A stretch of 64,000 nt of DNA. It comes from an uncultured Rhodospirillaceae bacterium. Lineage in GTDB: Bacteria > Pseudomonadota > Alphaproteobacteria > Azospirillales > Azospirillaceae. Made by a program: the position numbers and the translations under genes. Where the stretch lies: assembly GCA_937927415.1 (NCBI GenBank), contig CALBDS010000057.1, positions 1-64,000 on the forward strand, in the 5' to 3' direction. Below are positions 15,719 through 24,134 of this stretch, piece by piece. How positions within the stretch are numbered: the stretch's first letter is position 1; every line of letters begins with the position of its first letter. The notes beneath the pieces were generated by a model. It was given only the letters and a program-made list of their open reading frames with translations. It searched no databases and was not told the origin of the DNA.

Positions 15719-17866
15719 TCACTTCACTTCTTTCAGGTGGAACAGGCGGTGCTTGTCGATGGTCGTCTCGAACCCGTCGGGAACCACGAAGGTGGTGGCG
15801 TCGGATTCGATGATCGCGGGACCGACGATGTGATTGCCGGCCTTCAGGGCCTCCATCTTCCACACCGTCGCATCGACCCAACGCTTGTGGCGGTAGAACG
15901 GACGGCTGCCCAGGCGGGCCGATTCCGGCGGGACCGGACCGGCGTCGGGATCTTCGGGCAGCACCGGCTTTTGCGTGGCGACGGTGCCGCGCAGGATGGC
16001 GCCGGTGATGGAGAAGCCCAATTCCGGCGAGCGGGCCGAACTGGCGTAGACCCGGCCATAGGTGGTCTCGAACGCCTCGACGATCTTGTCCCAATCCGCC
16101 GCCGTGGCCGCGGTGGTGACGGGGGAGGTGATTTCCAGATCGTTCAACTGCCCCATGTACTGCATCTTGTAGCCGGGGATCAGCAGCACATCCTCGGGCT
16201 TGAAGCCGTTGTTGACGAACTCGTCGATCACCTTGACCGCCAGATCGCCCCAGGCTTCCTGCAGCGTGGCGCAGGCCGCGGCTTTCTGGTCGTCACCGGC
16301 AAACTGCGGCAGGCCCAGATCCACCGACTTGTCATAGCGGTATTCGAAATCGGCGCACGCACAGCCGAAGGCCGAGAAGCCGGCGGCCCAGGCGGGCACC
16401 ACCACGTCCTTGAAGCCCACCCCCTCGGTGTAGCCATAGGTGTGGACCGGACCGGCACCGCCATAGGAGAAGCAGGTGAAATCCGCCGGGTTGTAGCCCT
16501 TGGCCGAGATGTTGGCGCGCAGGTATTCCGACAGGGTGAGGTCGAGCAGCTCGATCACACCGGCCGCCGCATCCTCCACCGACAACCCCAGCGGATCGGC
16601 GATCTGTTCCTTGATGTGCCGGCGGGCGCGTTCCACGTCGAGCTTGATGGCCCCGCCGAGGAAGTTGTTGGGGTTGAGGTAGCCCAGAACCACGTGGCAG
16701 TCCGACACCGACACGGTGTCCAGCCCGCTGTCGGCCCAGCAGGTGCCGACACGGTAACCGGCGCTGTCCGGCCCCAGCTTGATCGACTTGCTGTAAGGGT
16801 CGAGGCGGACGAAGCTGCCGGCCCCCGCCCCCACCGAGTCCATCGCCACCAGCGGCAGCGACAGCACCAGACGGGCCATGTCCGGGTCGGATTTGATGGC
16901 GAAGCTGCCCTTGGTGATGAGCGCCACGTCGAAGCTGGTGCCGCCGATGTCGGAACAGGCGATGTTCTCATCCCCCAGCGCCTCGCCCAGCAGCTTGGAG
17001 CCGATGACGCCGCCGATGGGGCCGGACACGATGGTGCGGGCCAGTTCCTTGGCCTTCCAGCTGATGGTGCCGCCGTGGGTGGCCATCACGCGCAGGTCGA
17101 ACTTGCCGCCATGCTTCTTGAAGCGGTCGGACACCTTCTTCAGGGTCTGGCGCGACGGTTCGGCGCCGTAGGCCTCCAGGATGGTGGTGTTCATCCGGTG
17201 GCTTTCCTTGCGCGACGGGTAGTAATCCACCGACGCAAAGACCGGAAGGCTGACGCCCATGGCTTCCAGCTCGTCCTTCACGATGTCGCGGGCGTGCTGT
17301 TCGCTGCTGGCGTTCTTGTGGGATTGCAGCAGGCAGATGACGATGGCCTGGGATTCCAGCGCCACCAGATCACGGACCGCCTGCCGCACCTCGTCCTCGC
17401 GCAGGGGAATGACCACCTTGCCCTGCACGTCGGTGCGTTCGGTGACGCCGCGGGTGCGGGACACGGGCACCAGCGGTTCGTCGTAGCGGTGGGTGTTGAG
17501 GTGGATGCGGTCTTCCAGCGCGTAGCCGAGATAGCTTTGCAGCGCCCGGCCCATGGAATGAAGCTGCTCGAACCCCTTGTTGCAGATCAGCCCGACGTTC
17601 AGCCCCTTGCGCATCAGGATGCGGTTGAGCATGGCGGTGCCGGAATAAACGCACGTCACCAGTTCGGGATAGACGTCATCAACCTCCCGCCGCCAGTGGG
17701 CAAGGGCATCGACGGACGAGTTGTAGATGGCCAGGGATTCGTCGCCGGGATTGCTCTGGGCCTTGCCGACGACGAACCGGCCGTCCGCCCTGACGAAGAA
17801 GGTATCGGTCATCGTGCCGCCGGCATCGATGCCCATCACCTGGACGGGAATGTCTTGGTGCCCCAC
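15719..17866 (-). CDS. acxA: Acetone carboxylase beta subunit
   Basis: A 715-residue hydantoinase A-type, ATP-binding subunit that phosphorylates acetone and bicarbonate. It has the phosphate-binding GIDAGGTMTDTFF at the N-terminus, DIGGTSFDVALI in the middle and SYGGAGPVHTYGY near 460. It is near-colinear with Xanthobacter AcxA (~717). The longest frame begins at ATG 17929. I place the start at GTG 17866, preceded by GGAGGAAACC. An ATG at 17929 would leave only about five bases of leader downstream of the sigma-54 promoter at 17946-17960, whereas GTG leaves about 68. It is the first gene of the acxABC-scoAB operon. Confidence 0.94.
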   Translation of the reverse strand: MGHQDIPVQVMGIDAGGTMTDTFFVRADGRFVVGKAQSNPGDESLAIYNSSVDALAHWRREVDDVYPELVTCVYSGTAMLNRILMRKGLNVGLICNKGFEQLHSMGRALQSYLGYALEDRIHLNTHRYDEPLVPVSRTRGVTERTDVQGKVVIPLREDEVRQAVRDLVALESQAIVICLLQSHKNASSEQHARDIVKDELEAMGVSLPVFASVDYYPSRKESHRMNTTILEAYGAEPSRQTLKKVSDRFKKHGGKFDLRVMATHGGTISWKAKELARTIVSGPIGGVIGSKLLGEALGDENIACSDIGGTSFDVALITKGSFAIKSDPDMARLVLSLPLVAMDSVGAGAGSFVRLDPYSKSIKLGPDSAGYRVGTCWADSGLDTVSVSDCHVVLGYLNPNNFLGGAIKLDVERARRHIKEQIADPLGLSVEDAAAGVIELLDLTLSEYLRANISAKGYNPADFTCFSYGGAGPVHTYGYTEGVGFKDVVVPAWAAGFSAFGCACADFEYRYDKSVDLGLPQFAGDDQKAAACATLQEAWGDLAVKVIDEFVNNGFKPEDVLLIPGYKMQYMGQLNDLEITSPVTTAATAADWDKIVEAFETTYGRVYASSARSPELGFSITGAILRGTVATQKPVLPEDPDAGPVPPESARLGSRPFYRHKRWVDATVWKMEALKAGNHIVGPAIIESDATTFVVPDGFETTIDKHRLFHLKEVK

Positions 17867-17945
17867 GGTTTCCTCCACGTTGGGTTGTTTCTTTTCGGCT
17901 TCGGCGCCCGATCCCGGACGCCGCACCATCGACCCACCTGTAATC

Positions 17946-17960
17946 GCAAGGACCGTGCCA
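17946..17960 (-). promoter_or_regulatory. Sigma-54 (-24/-12) promoter of the acx operon
   Basis: On the minus strand this reads TGGCAC-GGTCC-TTGC, an exact match to the sigma-54 consensus with correct spacing. It predicts a transcription start near 17935. It lies in the 350-base gap (17867-18216) between acxA and the divergent CHASE kinase. That gap also holds the ATACGTTGGT motif and an AT-rich segment around 17980-18005. Confidence 0.85.
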
Positions 17961-17974
17961 AGACGCGATATCAG

Positions 17975-17984
17975 ACCAACGTAT
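17975..17984 (-). promoter_or_regulatory. Shared motif ATACGTTGGT, site 3
   Basis: ATACGTTGGT on the minus strand lies about 15 bp upstream of the -24 element of the acx promoter. It has the same orientation relative to the downstream operon as site 2b (followed by C rather than AT). Such proximity is unusual for a sigma-54 enhancer site. It could bind a second regulator that modulates the acx promoter, or serve the divergent kinase gene. Confidence 0.5.
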
Positions 17985-18216
17985 TGATATTACTTATTTT
18001 TACTTGATGCCTTCGCGGCCGCAACATCGGTTCTTCGCGACCGCATTTCAAACGGACCGTCCGGTTTCCGGCTTCACCGTCCAACGCATCGGGCTTGCGA
18101 TCCGACGGAAGATCGGACAGCATCACCGGGCTTCGGGCCGGTTTTCCATCCGGACGTGCCAACCCGTCTTTTCCACACCTTTTCGCTTTGATTTCTCGTC
18201 CGGAAAGCCTGCCTCG

Positions 18217-19860
18217 ATGACCGCGCCCACCGATTCCCCGCTCAACCGCAAACGGCGGCTCGGCACGCTGCTGGGGGCGCATGCCGCCGCCGCCGTGCTG
18301 CTGGGCACCGCCTATCTGGGTGCGGCCCACCATTACGAGGACATCCTCCTCGCCGAAGCCCGTGCGACGGTCGCGGCCACCGCCGCCACCCACGCCGTGT
18401 CTTTGACCGGCGGCCTGAACGAACGGCTGACGCTGGTGCGCGGATTGGCCGCCTTCGTCACGGTGAACGCCACCGCCGACGATCTGGGCGGGGAACTGGC
18501 CACCTTCGCGGCTGCCCTGGGGCGGTCCCTGACCGGGGTGCGCAACATCTCCGCCGCACCCGATTTCATCATCCGCTACGTCAACCCCTTGAAGGGGAAC
18601 GAGCGGGTTCTGGGCAACGACCTGCTGAAGGATCCCCGCCCCGGTTTCGCCGAAACGGTGCAACGCGCGCTCATCAGCCGCGATGTCACGGTGCACGGCC
18701 CCCTGCAACTCATTCAGGGTGGGCAGGGCATCATCGCGCGGCAGGTGGTGTTCGGTCCCGATCACCCGTGGGGGGCGGTGGGGATGGTGTTCGACCTGCA
18801 GCCCGTTCTGGACGCCGGACGGTTCGACAGCCTGCCCCCCACGCTGGCCTATGCCTTGCGCGGCGGGAACGGGCGGGTGATCGCCGGCGACCCCGCGGTT
18901 CTGGACCGCGCCCCGGTGACCGAGCCGGTGCCGCTGCCCGATGGGCAATGGCAACTGGCCCTGGCCCCGACGGCGGGATGGGCGGCGCAGGCCCATCAGG
19001 ACAACGCCTTCCTGATGTTCAACATCGCCTGCGCCGTGGTGGGGCTTCTGGCCCAGATGGTGGTTTATCTGGTGCTGACCCGCCGCATGGCCCTGGAAGG
19101 GCAGGTCGCCCAGCGCACCGACGACCTGCGGCGCACCCGGCTGGATCTGGAGCGATTCGCCACCGCCGCGGCCCACGCCTTCCAGGACCCCGTGCGCACG
19201 GTGTCCACCCACGCCCAGGACCTTGCCCGCATGCTGGAAACCGCCGACGGCATCGGCGCCCCGACCATCAACGGGACGGCGCGCGGGGCGGTGAGCGGCG
19301 TGCTGGAGGGCACCAGCCAGTTGAAAGCGGTGCTGCGCGACGTGCAGCTTTTCCTGGCCGAAGACCGCATCCCCCTGTCCACCGCCCCCACCGCGGTGGG
19401 CGATGTGCTGGACAGGGTTCTGGCCACCCTGAAAGGGCGGATCGACGCCAGCGGCGCCACCGTCACCGCCGGTCCGCTGGGCACCGTGCTGGCCGATCCG
19501 CGCCGGCTGGGCGAGATTTTGACGGTTCTGATCGTCAACGCCATCGACTACCATGCTCCCGACCGCCCCCCGATGGTCCGGGTGGAGGCCCGCACCGAGG
19601 AGGAGGGCATGGACGTGATCGCGGTCACCGACAATGGCATCGGCATTGACGAACAGAACATCGAACGGATTTTCGAGGTGTTCCGCCATCTGGACGGACA
19701 GGCCGGACACCCCGGATCCTTCGGCACCGGCATGGGGCTGCCCATCGCCCGCAAGATGGCGGAACGGCTGGGCGGGCGGATCACCGTGACCTCCGAACCC
19801 GGCAGCGGCAGCACCTTTGCGCTCCATCTGCCGCACCGCCCGATGGGAAGCCCCCCATGA
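18217..19860 (+). CDS. CHASE-domain sensor histidine kinase
   Basis: A 547-residue membrane kinase starting MTAPTDSPLNRK. One hydrophobic helix (~15-33) precedes a periplasmic CHASE-like domain with FIIRYVNPLKGNERVLGNDLL and HPWGAVGMVFDL. A second helix lies near 265-285. The dimerisation helix has AHAFQDPVRTV, the phytochrome/Rcp1-partner type of H-box (normally HDLQEPLR), so His ~325 is the likely acceptor. The ATPase has DNGIGID, a FEVFRHL segment and GTGMGLPIA; the N-box is degenerate (LIVNAID). The start at ATG 18217 has a modest GGAAAG; the upstream open frame lacks features. It overlaps the next gene by ATGA. Confidence 0.82.
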   Translation: MTAPTDSPLNRKRRLGTLLGAHAAAAVLLGTAYLGAAHHYEDILLAEARATVAATAATHAVSLTGGLNERLTLVRGLAAFVTVNATADDLGGELATFAAALGRSLTGVRNISAAPDFIIRYVNPLKGNERVLGNDLLKDPRPGFAETVQRALISRDVTVHGPLQLIQGGQGIIARQVVFGPDHPWGAVGMVFDLQPVLDAGRFDSLPPTLAYALRGGNGRVIAGDPAVLDRAPVTEPVPLPDGQWQLALAPTAGWAAQAHQDNAFLMFNIACAVVGLLAQMVVYLVLTRRMALEGQVAQRTDDLRRTRLDLERFATAAAHAFQDPVRTVSTHAQDLARMLETADGIGAPTINGTARGAVSGVLEGTSQLKAVLRDVQLFLAEDRIPLSTAPTAVGDVLDRVLATLKGRIDASGATVTAGPLGTVLADPRRLGEILTVLIVNAIDYHAPDRPPMVRVEARTEEEGMDVIAVTDNGIGIDEQNIERIFEVFRHLDGQAGHPGSFGTGMGLPIARKMAERLGGRITVTSEPGSGSTFALHLPHRPMGSPP

Positions 19861-20297
19861 CCGCCACCGCCGCCCGTCTTTTCGACATCCTGCTGGTGGA
19901 GGACGACCCCGCCGACGCCGGGCTGGCCCGCCGGGCGCTGTGCCAGGACGGCATCGCCTGCCGCATCAGCCATGTGCGGGACGGGGTGGAGGCGTTGGCC
20001 TATCTGCGCCGCCAGCCGCCGTTCACCACCGCGATGCGGCCCGATCTGGTTCTGCTCGATCTGAACATGCCGGGCATGGACGGGCGGCAGGTGCTGGAAG
20101 TCATCAAGAACGACAAAGAGTTGAAAATGATTCCGGTGGTCGTTTTGACCACTTCGGACATGGACCGGGACGTGAACGCCAGCTATCTCCTTGGGGCGAA
20201 CAGCGTCATTGCCAAGCCCATGAATATGGATACCTTCTGCGGCGCCATCCGGAGTATGAAAGCCTATTGGTTCGACGTGGTCAGGCTGCCGCGATGA
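19857..20297 (+). CDS. Rcp1-like single-domain response regulator
   Basis: A 146-residue receiver of the Rcp1 type. It has acidic pair VEDDPAD, phospho-acceptor Asp ~68 in LVLLDLNMPGMDG, TTS near 104 and Lys in IAKPMNM, followed by the longer C-terminal helix usual for phytochrome-kinase partners. It is translationally coupled on both sides: ATGA with the CHASE kinase upstream and ATGA with the GGDEF gene downstream. It is probably phosphorylated by that kinase and passes the signal on to the downstream diguanylate cyclase or other targets. Confidence 0.88.
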   Translation: MTATAARLFDILLVEDDPADAGLARRALCQDGIACRISHVRDGVEALAYLRRQPPFTTAMRPDLVLLDLNMPGMDGRQVLEVIKNDKELKMIPVVVLTTSDMDRDVNASYLLGANSVIAKPMNMDTFCGAIRSMKAYWFDVVRLPR

Positions 20298-21631
20298 CGA
20301 CGATTCCCCCCTCCGTCACTCCGGCGGCCATCGGCCCGTCATCGCACATCCGCATCCTGCTGGTGGAAGACGAGCCGAGCGATGCCGGGCTGGTCCGCCA
20401 CGGGCTGAAACCGTTCGCCACCCGCTTCACCCTGTCCCACTGCGCCACCCTGGCCGAGGCCGAGGAGTGGTTGACGGCCAACAGTTGCGACGTGGTGCTT
20501 CTGGACCTGACCCTGCCCGACAGCAGCGGGTTCGGCACCGTGCGCCGGATGCGCGCCGCCGCCCCCACCCTGCCGCTGATCGTGCTGACCGGATTCGACA
20601 ACGAACAGGTGGCGCTGCAGGCGGTGGAAGCCGGGACCCAGGATTATCTGGTCAAGGGACAGGCCGACGGCCCGGTGATGTGGCGCTCCATCCAGCACGC
20701 CATCGCCCGCAAGCGGCTGGAAGAGGAGCTGCGCCTGTCGGAGGAGCGGCTGCAGGGCATCATCACCCTGGCCCAGGACGCCATCATCACCGTCGATCAC
20801 ACCATGCGCATCGTCCTGTTCAACCCGGCGGCGGAGCATCTGTTCGGCTATTCCGCCGACGCCATCCACGGCCAGCCGCTGGACCGGCTGCTGCCGCCGG
20901 AGGTGCGTGCCGGCCACGCCGCCCACATGCGCGGGTTCGAGCGTTCCAGCGAGACGTCACGGCCGATGACCGCGCGCCAGGGGGTGTACGGGCTGCGGTC
21001 CGACGGCAAACGGTTCCCGGCCGAGGTGTCGATCGCCAAGCTGCTGCATTCCGGCGGCACCCTCTACACCGCCATCGTCCGCGACATCAGCGAACGGTTG
21101 CGGGTGGAAAACGAATTGCGGCGGCTGGCGACCACCGATTCCCTGACCGGGCTGACCAACCGGCGGCAATTCCTGTCGCTGGCGGAAAACGAACTGGCCC
21201 GCCTGCACCGCTACGGCCGCCCCATGGCGGTGCTGATGATGGATGTGGACCATTTCAAGGCCATCAACGACACCCACGGCCACGCCGCCGGCGATCAGGC
21301 GCTGGTGACGCTGGCGGAAACCTGCCGGGCGGAATTGCGCGACACCGACCATCTGGGCCGGCTGGGGGGCGAGGAATTCGCCATCGTGCTGACCGAAACC
21401 CCCCTGCCCCAGGCGGTGGAGGTGGCGGAGCGGCTGCGCCAGCGGCTGGGATCGGTGTTCGTCCGCCGTCCGGGCGGCGGGTCGTTCCGCTTCACCGTCA
21501 GCATCGGGCTGACCGACGCGCGCAGCAGCGACCGCAGCATCGAACGCGCGCTCGCCCGTGCCGACCACGCCCTGTATCAGGCCAAGCACAGCGGGCGGAA
21601 CCGGGTCATCACCAGCGACGATCCGGCGTAG
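20294..21631 (+). CDS. REC-PAS-GGDEF diguanylate cyclase
   Basis: A 445-residue cytosolic signalling protein. It has a receiver (20-~140; VEDEPSD, LLDLTLPDS, Lys in LVKGQ), a PAS domain (~165-270; IITVDHTMRIVLFNPAAEHLFGY) and a GGDEF domain (~285-435). The active-site loop is GGEEF and the inhibitory site RxxD (RDTD) lies five residues upstream, so it should make c-di-GMP with product inhibition. It starts by ATGA overlap with the Rcp1-like gene. Its 3' end overlaps the 3' end of bcsN by 23 bp, placing a c-di-GMP source beside a cellulose operon whose BcsA has a PilZ domain. Confidence 0.9.
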   Translation: MTTIPPSVTPAAIGPSSHIRILLVEDEPSDAGLVRHGLKPFATRFTLSHCATLAEAEEWLTANSCDVVLLDLTLPDSSGFGTVRRMRAAAPTLPLIVLTGFDNEQVALQAVEAGTQDYLVKGQADGPVMWRSIQHAIARKRLEEELRLSEERLQGIITLAQDAIITVDHTMRIVLFNPAAEHLFGYSADAIHGQPLDRLLPPEVRAGHAAHMRGFERSSETSRPMTARQGVYGLRSDGKRFPAEVSIAKLLHSGGTLYTAIVRDISERLRVENELRRLATTDSLTGLTNRRQFLSLAENELARLHRYGRPMAVLMMDVDHFKAINDTHGHAAGDQALVTLAETCRAELRDTDHLGRLGGEEFAIVLTETPLPQAVEVAERLRQRLGSVFVRRPGGGSFRFTVSIGLTDARSSDRSIERALARADHALYQAKHSGRNRVITSDDPA

Positions 21632-22328
21632 CCGCCGCGTCGGCGTCCAGCACCGTTTCCCCCAGCCGCAGGGTCAGGCGGTCGAACGGCTCCAGCAGGG
21701 GGCGGGGGTCGCCGCCGGTGCCGCACACCCGCCATTCCAGCCGCACCGCGTCCACCCGCTGGGGCAGCACGCGGGCGTGATCGGTCAGCAACTGCCACGC
21801 CAGGACGCAGGTGGACACCGTTCCCGCCCCGTCAACCGCCGACGCCACGGCGTAATCGTAATCGCCATAGCGGTTGCGCCGCGCCCCGTCCGCCACCGTG
21901 GCCTCCATGTCGGGGAATTCCTTTTCCAGCGTCGCCGCCAGGGTTTCCCCGGTGTAGAGCGGCACCGGGAACGGCCGTTCCGGCGGCACCAGCGCGTCGA
22001 GCAGGCTGTCGGGCACCGCCTGCACGTCCAGCGACAGCCGGTTTTCCCCGGCCAGCGCGGTGGCATTGCTGAGCACCACGGCATAGGAGCGGTAGACGGG
22101 ACCGACCGCGCGGGTGCGCGCCGCCACCACGGTCACCGGCGCCCCCGGCGGCAGCAGGACCGGCAGGTCGGACGGCGCCACCCGCTGCCACGGGCCGGGC
22201 AGGTTGGTGGTGTAGCGGGGCATGTAGCCGTTGCACCCGGCCAGCATCCCCACCAGCACCCCGGCCAGCGCCAGCCCGGCCAGCGGTCCCCGTCCGGCCC
22301 GCCGGGCCGTTTGCTGCACACAGCGCAT
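21609..22328 (-). CDS. Probable BcsN-like cellulose biosynthesis lipoprotein
   Basis: A 239-residue protein with a lipoprotein signal: Arg-rich start, hydrophobic stretch LAGLALAGVLVGM and lipobox LAGC. It would be anchored in the outer or inner membrane facing the periplasm. It has the VVVAA-type core (PVTVVAARTRAVGP) and later YRSYAVVLSNATALAG, consistent with the BcsN family found at the end of rhizobial-type bcs operons. The assignment rests on context plus general pattern. The start at 22328 has GAGGAACGG upstream; ATG 22340 overlaps the TPR gene stop as ATGA and is an alternative. A long upstream frame is not real. Confidence 0.6.
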   Translation of the reverse strand: MRCVQQTARRAGRGPLAGLALAGVLVGMLAGCNGYMPRYTTNLPGPWQRVAPSDLPVLLPPGAPVTVVAARTRAVGPVYRSYAVVLSNATALAGENRLSLDVQAVPDSLLDALVPPERPFPVPLYTGETLAATLEKEFPDMEATVADGARRNRYGDYDYAVASAVDGAGTVSTCVLAWQLLTDHARVLPQRVDAVRLEWRVCGTGGDPRPLLEPFDRLTLRLGETVLDADAAATPDRRW

Positions 22329-22336
22329 GCCGTTCC

Positions 22337-24124
22337 TCATTGCCAGTCGTGATAGATGGTTTTGCGGGTGATGGTCACCCCTTCGCGGGATTCCGGCGTG
22401 CTCAGCCGGTCGTCGATGCTTTTGAACTGGTCGTAGGCGTCGGTCAACCGGTGCAGGTTGTAGAGCGCCCACCCGCGCAGGATGCCCAGATTGCGCGGCT
22501 CCGGCTCCACCTCCTTGCGGGCGTCGAGCAGGCGCAGAACGTCGTGATAGCGTTTGTCCTCCAACGCGCGGTTGGCCTCCGCCGCCAGCAGGCTGGCGCG
22601 GATCTCCGCCCGGTGGCGGGGCGACAGGGGCAGGGCCGGCAGATCGTGGGCCAGCGCCGCCATGTCCCCCGCCGCCAGACGGGCCAGGGCCTGACCATAG
22701 GCGGCCTCCTCCTCCGTCTTGCCCGCGGGGGCTGCCCCGCTCCCCTTGGCCGCGGTCTTGCCGCCGGTCTTTCCGCCCAGGGCCTGGGCTTCGGCAAAGG
22801 CGGCCTCCGCCTCCGACGGGCGGCCCAGTTCGATCAGGCACCAGCCCCGTTGCTGCGCCAGGGCGGCGGTCATGCCGCTCTTGGCCGCCATCCGCTGGAT
22901 CGCCGTCAGGCAGGCGGAATAGTCCCGCTTGGCCAGCGCCTGATCCAGCGGGCTGGGGCCGGGGGGCGGGCCGTCGCCACCGCGCCCTCCCCGTCCGGCC
23001 GGGCGTTCCACGGCCAGCACCGCCTTGTCCACGCGGGGCGAACGGCCGCGCCAGGGCTTGGCCGCTTCCAGCGCCTTGTCCTTTTCGCCCAGACCGGCAT
23101 GGGCCAGGATCAGCCCTTCCGCCGCCCGGTCGCTGGGCGCCCACTGGTTCGACAGCGCGAACCATTCCTGGGCCGGGCGGTGCTGCTTGCGCTGCTGGAA
23201 GTACCAGCCGAGCGTCAGGGCGCCGTCCGCGTCCCGCCGGTCGCGGACCGTGGCTTCCAGCCGGGCCAGATCATCGGGGGACAGGGCGCCGCCCTTGCCG
23301 CTGCCCGCCCGTTCCAGCAGGCGCCCGGTTTCCAGATCGGCCTGCGCCCGCCCCACCACGGTGTAATCCTCCCCCGCCGCCGGGTTGGCGGTGGTGGCAA
23401 GGGCCGCCAGTTCGCGCACCTGTTCCGGCGACAGGTAGCGGGACGCCTTGTAGAGGGTATCCCGCCGCTCCCCCGCCTTCGGACATTGGCTGACCAGGGT
23501 GCGGTAAATCGCCAGGGCGCGGTCGGTCTGTTTCAACTCGCCATAGGCTTCCGCCACCCGCCACGCGCTGTCCAGCCGGGCGCAGGACACGGCGTCGGGG
23601 CGTGTCCCGGCGATCTCGGTCACCTCCTGCCACAGCCGGGCGTCGCTGGCCTGACGCAGACGGGCCGTGTCCTCCGCCACATCCAGTTCCTGCAACAGCT
23701 TGGCCGAAGGCTGCCACGACGGGCTTTGCCGGCGCTGTTCGGCGATGGCGGCACGGGCCTGGGGGACCTTCCCCTCCGACACCAGTTTCCAGAACGGGGT
23801 TTCGTCCACCCCCGGCGCCTGTGCCTGGGGGGTGAACAGATCCTTGGGCGGCTCCCACGCGGGATCGAGGGCGCGCAGGCGGGCGATTTCCGCCTCCAGC
23901 CGCTCGACATCGCCGGTGCGGGCGTAATGGCGCAGCGCCGTCTCGTCGATCTTGGCCGGTGCGGTGGCCGAGCCGCTGCCGGGGGCCGGGTTGACATCCA
24001 CCGTCACGCCGGGGGCCAGAGCGCGGGCACCCCCGTTTTGACCGCTCGGGGTTTGGGCGCCCGCGGACGGCGCCCCCGCGACGGCGGCGGCCAGAAGCAG
24101 CAGAAAAGTCCGGGTGGGCGTCAT
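22337..24124 (-). CDS. Periplasmic TPR protein of the cellulose operon
   Basis: A 595-residue secreted protein with a signal peptide (TFLLLLAAAVAGAPSAGA). The rest is alpha-helical with repeated TPR-like pairs (for example AYGELKQTDRALAIYRTLV, GWYFQQRKQHRPAQEWFALS and RGWALYNLHRLTDAYDQF). It corresponds in kind to the periplasmic TPR half of BcsC but has no outer-membrane barrel at its C-terminus. No other barrel gene lies in the operon. It probably binds the nascent glucan or the BcsB/BcsZ proteins in the periplasm. The start is ATG 24124 with AAGAGAG upstream (a GTG precedes it). It begins 10 bp after bcsZ. Confidence 0.7.
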   Translation of the reverse strand: MTPTRTFLLLLAAAVAGAPSAGAQTPSGQNGGARALAPGVTVDVNPAPGSGSATAPAKIDETALRHYARTGDVERLEAEIARLRALDPAWEPPKDLFTPQAQAPGVDETPFWKLVSEGKVPQARAAIAEQRRQSPSWQPSAKLLQELDVAEDTARLRQASDARLWQEVTEIAGTRPDAVSCARLDSAWRVAEAYGELKQTDRALAIYRTLVSQCPKAGERRDTLYKASRYLSPEQVRELAALATTANPAAGEDYTVVGRAQADLETGRLLERAGSGKGGALSPDDLARLEATVRDRRDADGALTLGWYFQQRKQHRPAQEWFALSNQWAPSDRAAEGLILAHAGLGEKDKALEAAKPWRGRSPRVDKAVLAVERPAGRGGRGGDGPPPGPSPLDQALAKRDYSACLTAIQRMAAKSGMTAALAQQRGWCLIELGRPSEAEAAFAEAQALGGKTGGKTAAKGSGAAPAGKTEEEAAYGQALARLAAGDMAALAHDLPALPLSPRHRAEIRASLLAAEANRALEDKRYHDVLRLLDARKEVEPEPRNLGILRGWALYNLHRLTDAYDQFKSIDDRLSTPESREGVTITRKTIYHDWQ

Positions 24125-24134
24125 CACGGCTCTC

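Noticed and set aside
15704..16094. Extension of acxB into acxA, giving a 908-codon frame
   Set aside because: The extra 130 residues match nothing in the alpha subunit and overlap acxA; ATG 15704 has a good ribosome-binding site and gives normal length.
17867..17929. acxA start at ATG 17929
   Set aside because: It would leave only about five bases of leader after the sigma-54 promoter, and GTG 17866 has a stronger ribosome-binding site and family-typical N-terminus.
18004..18216. Upstream start for the CHASE kinase
   Set aside because: The extra 71 residues precede the signal-anchor helix, show no domain, and the region serves as the divergent promoter of acxA.
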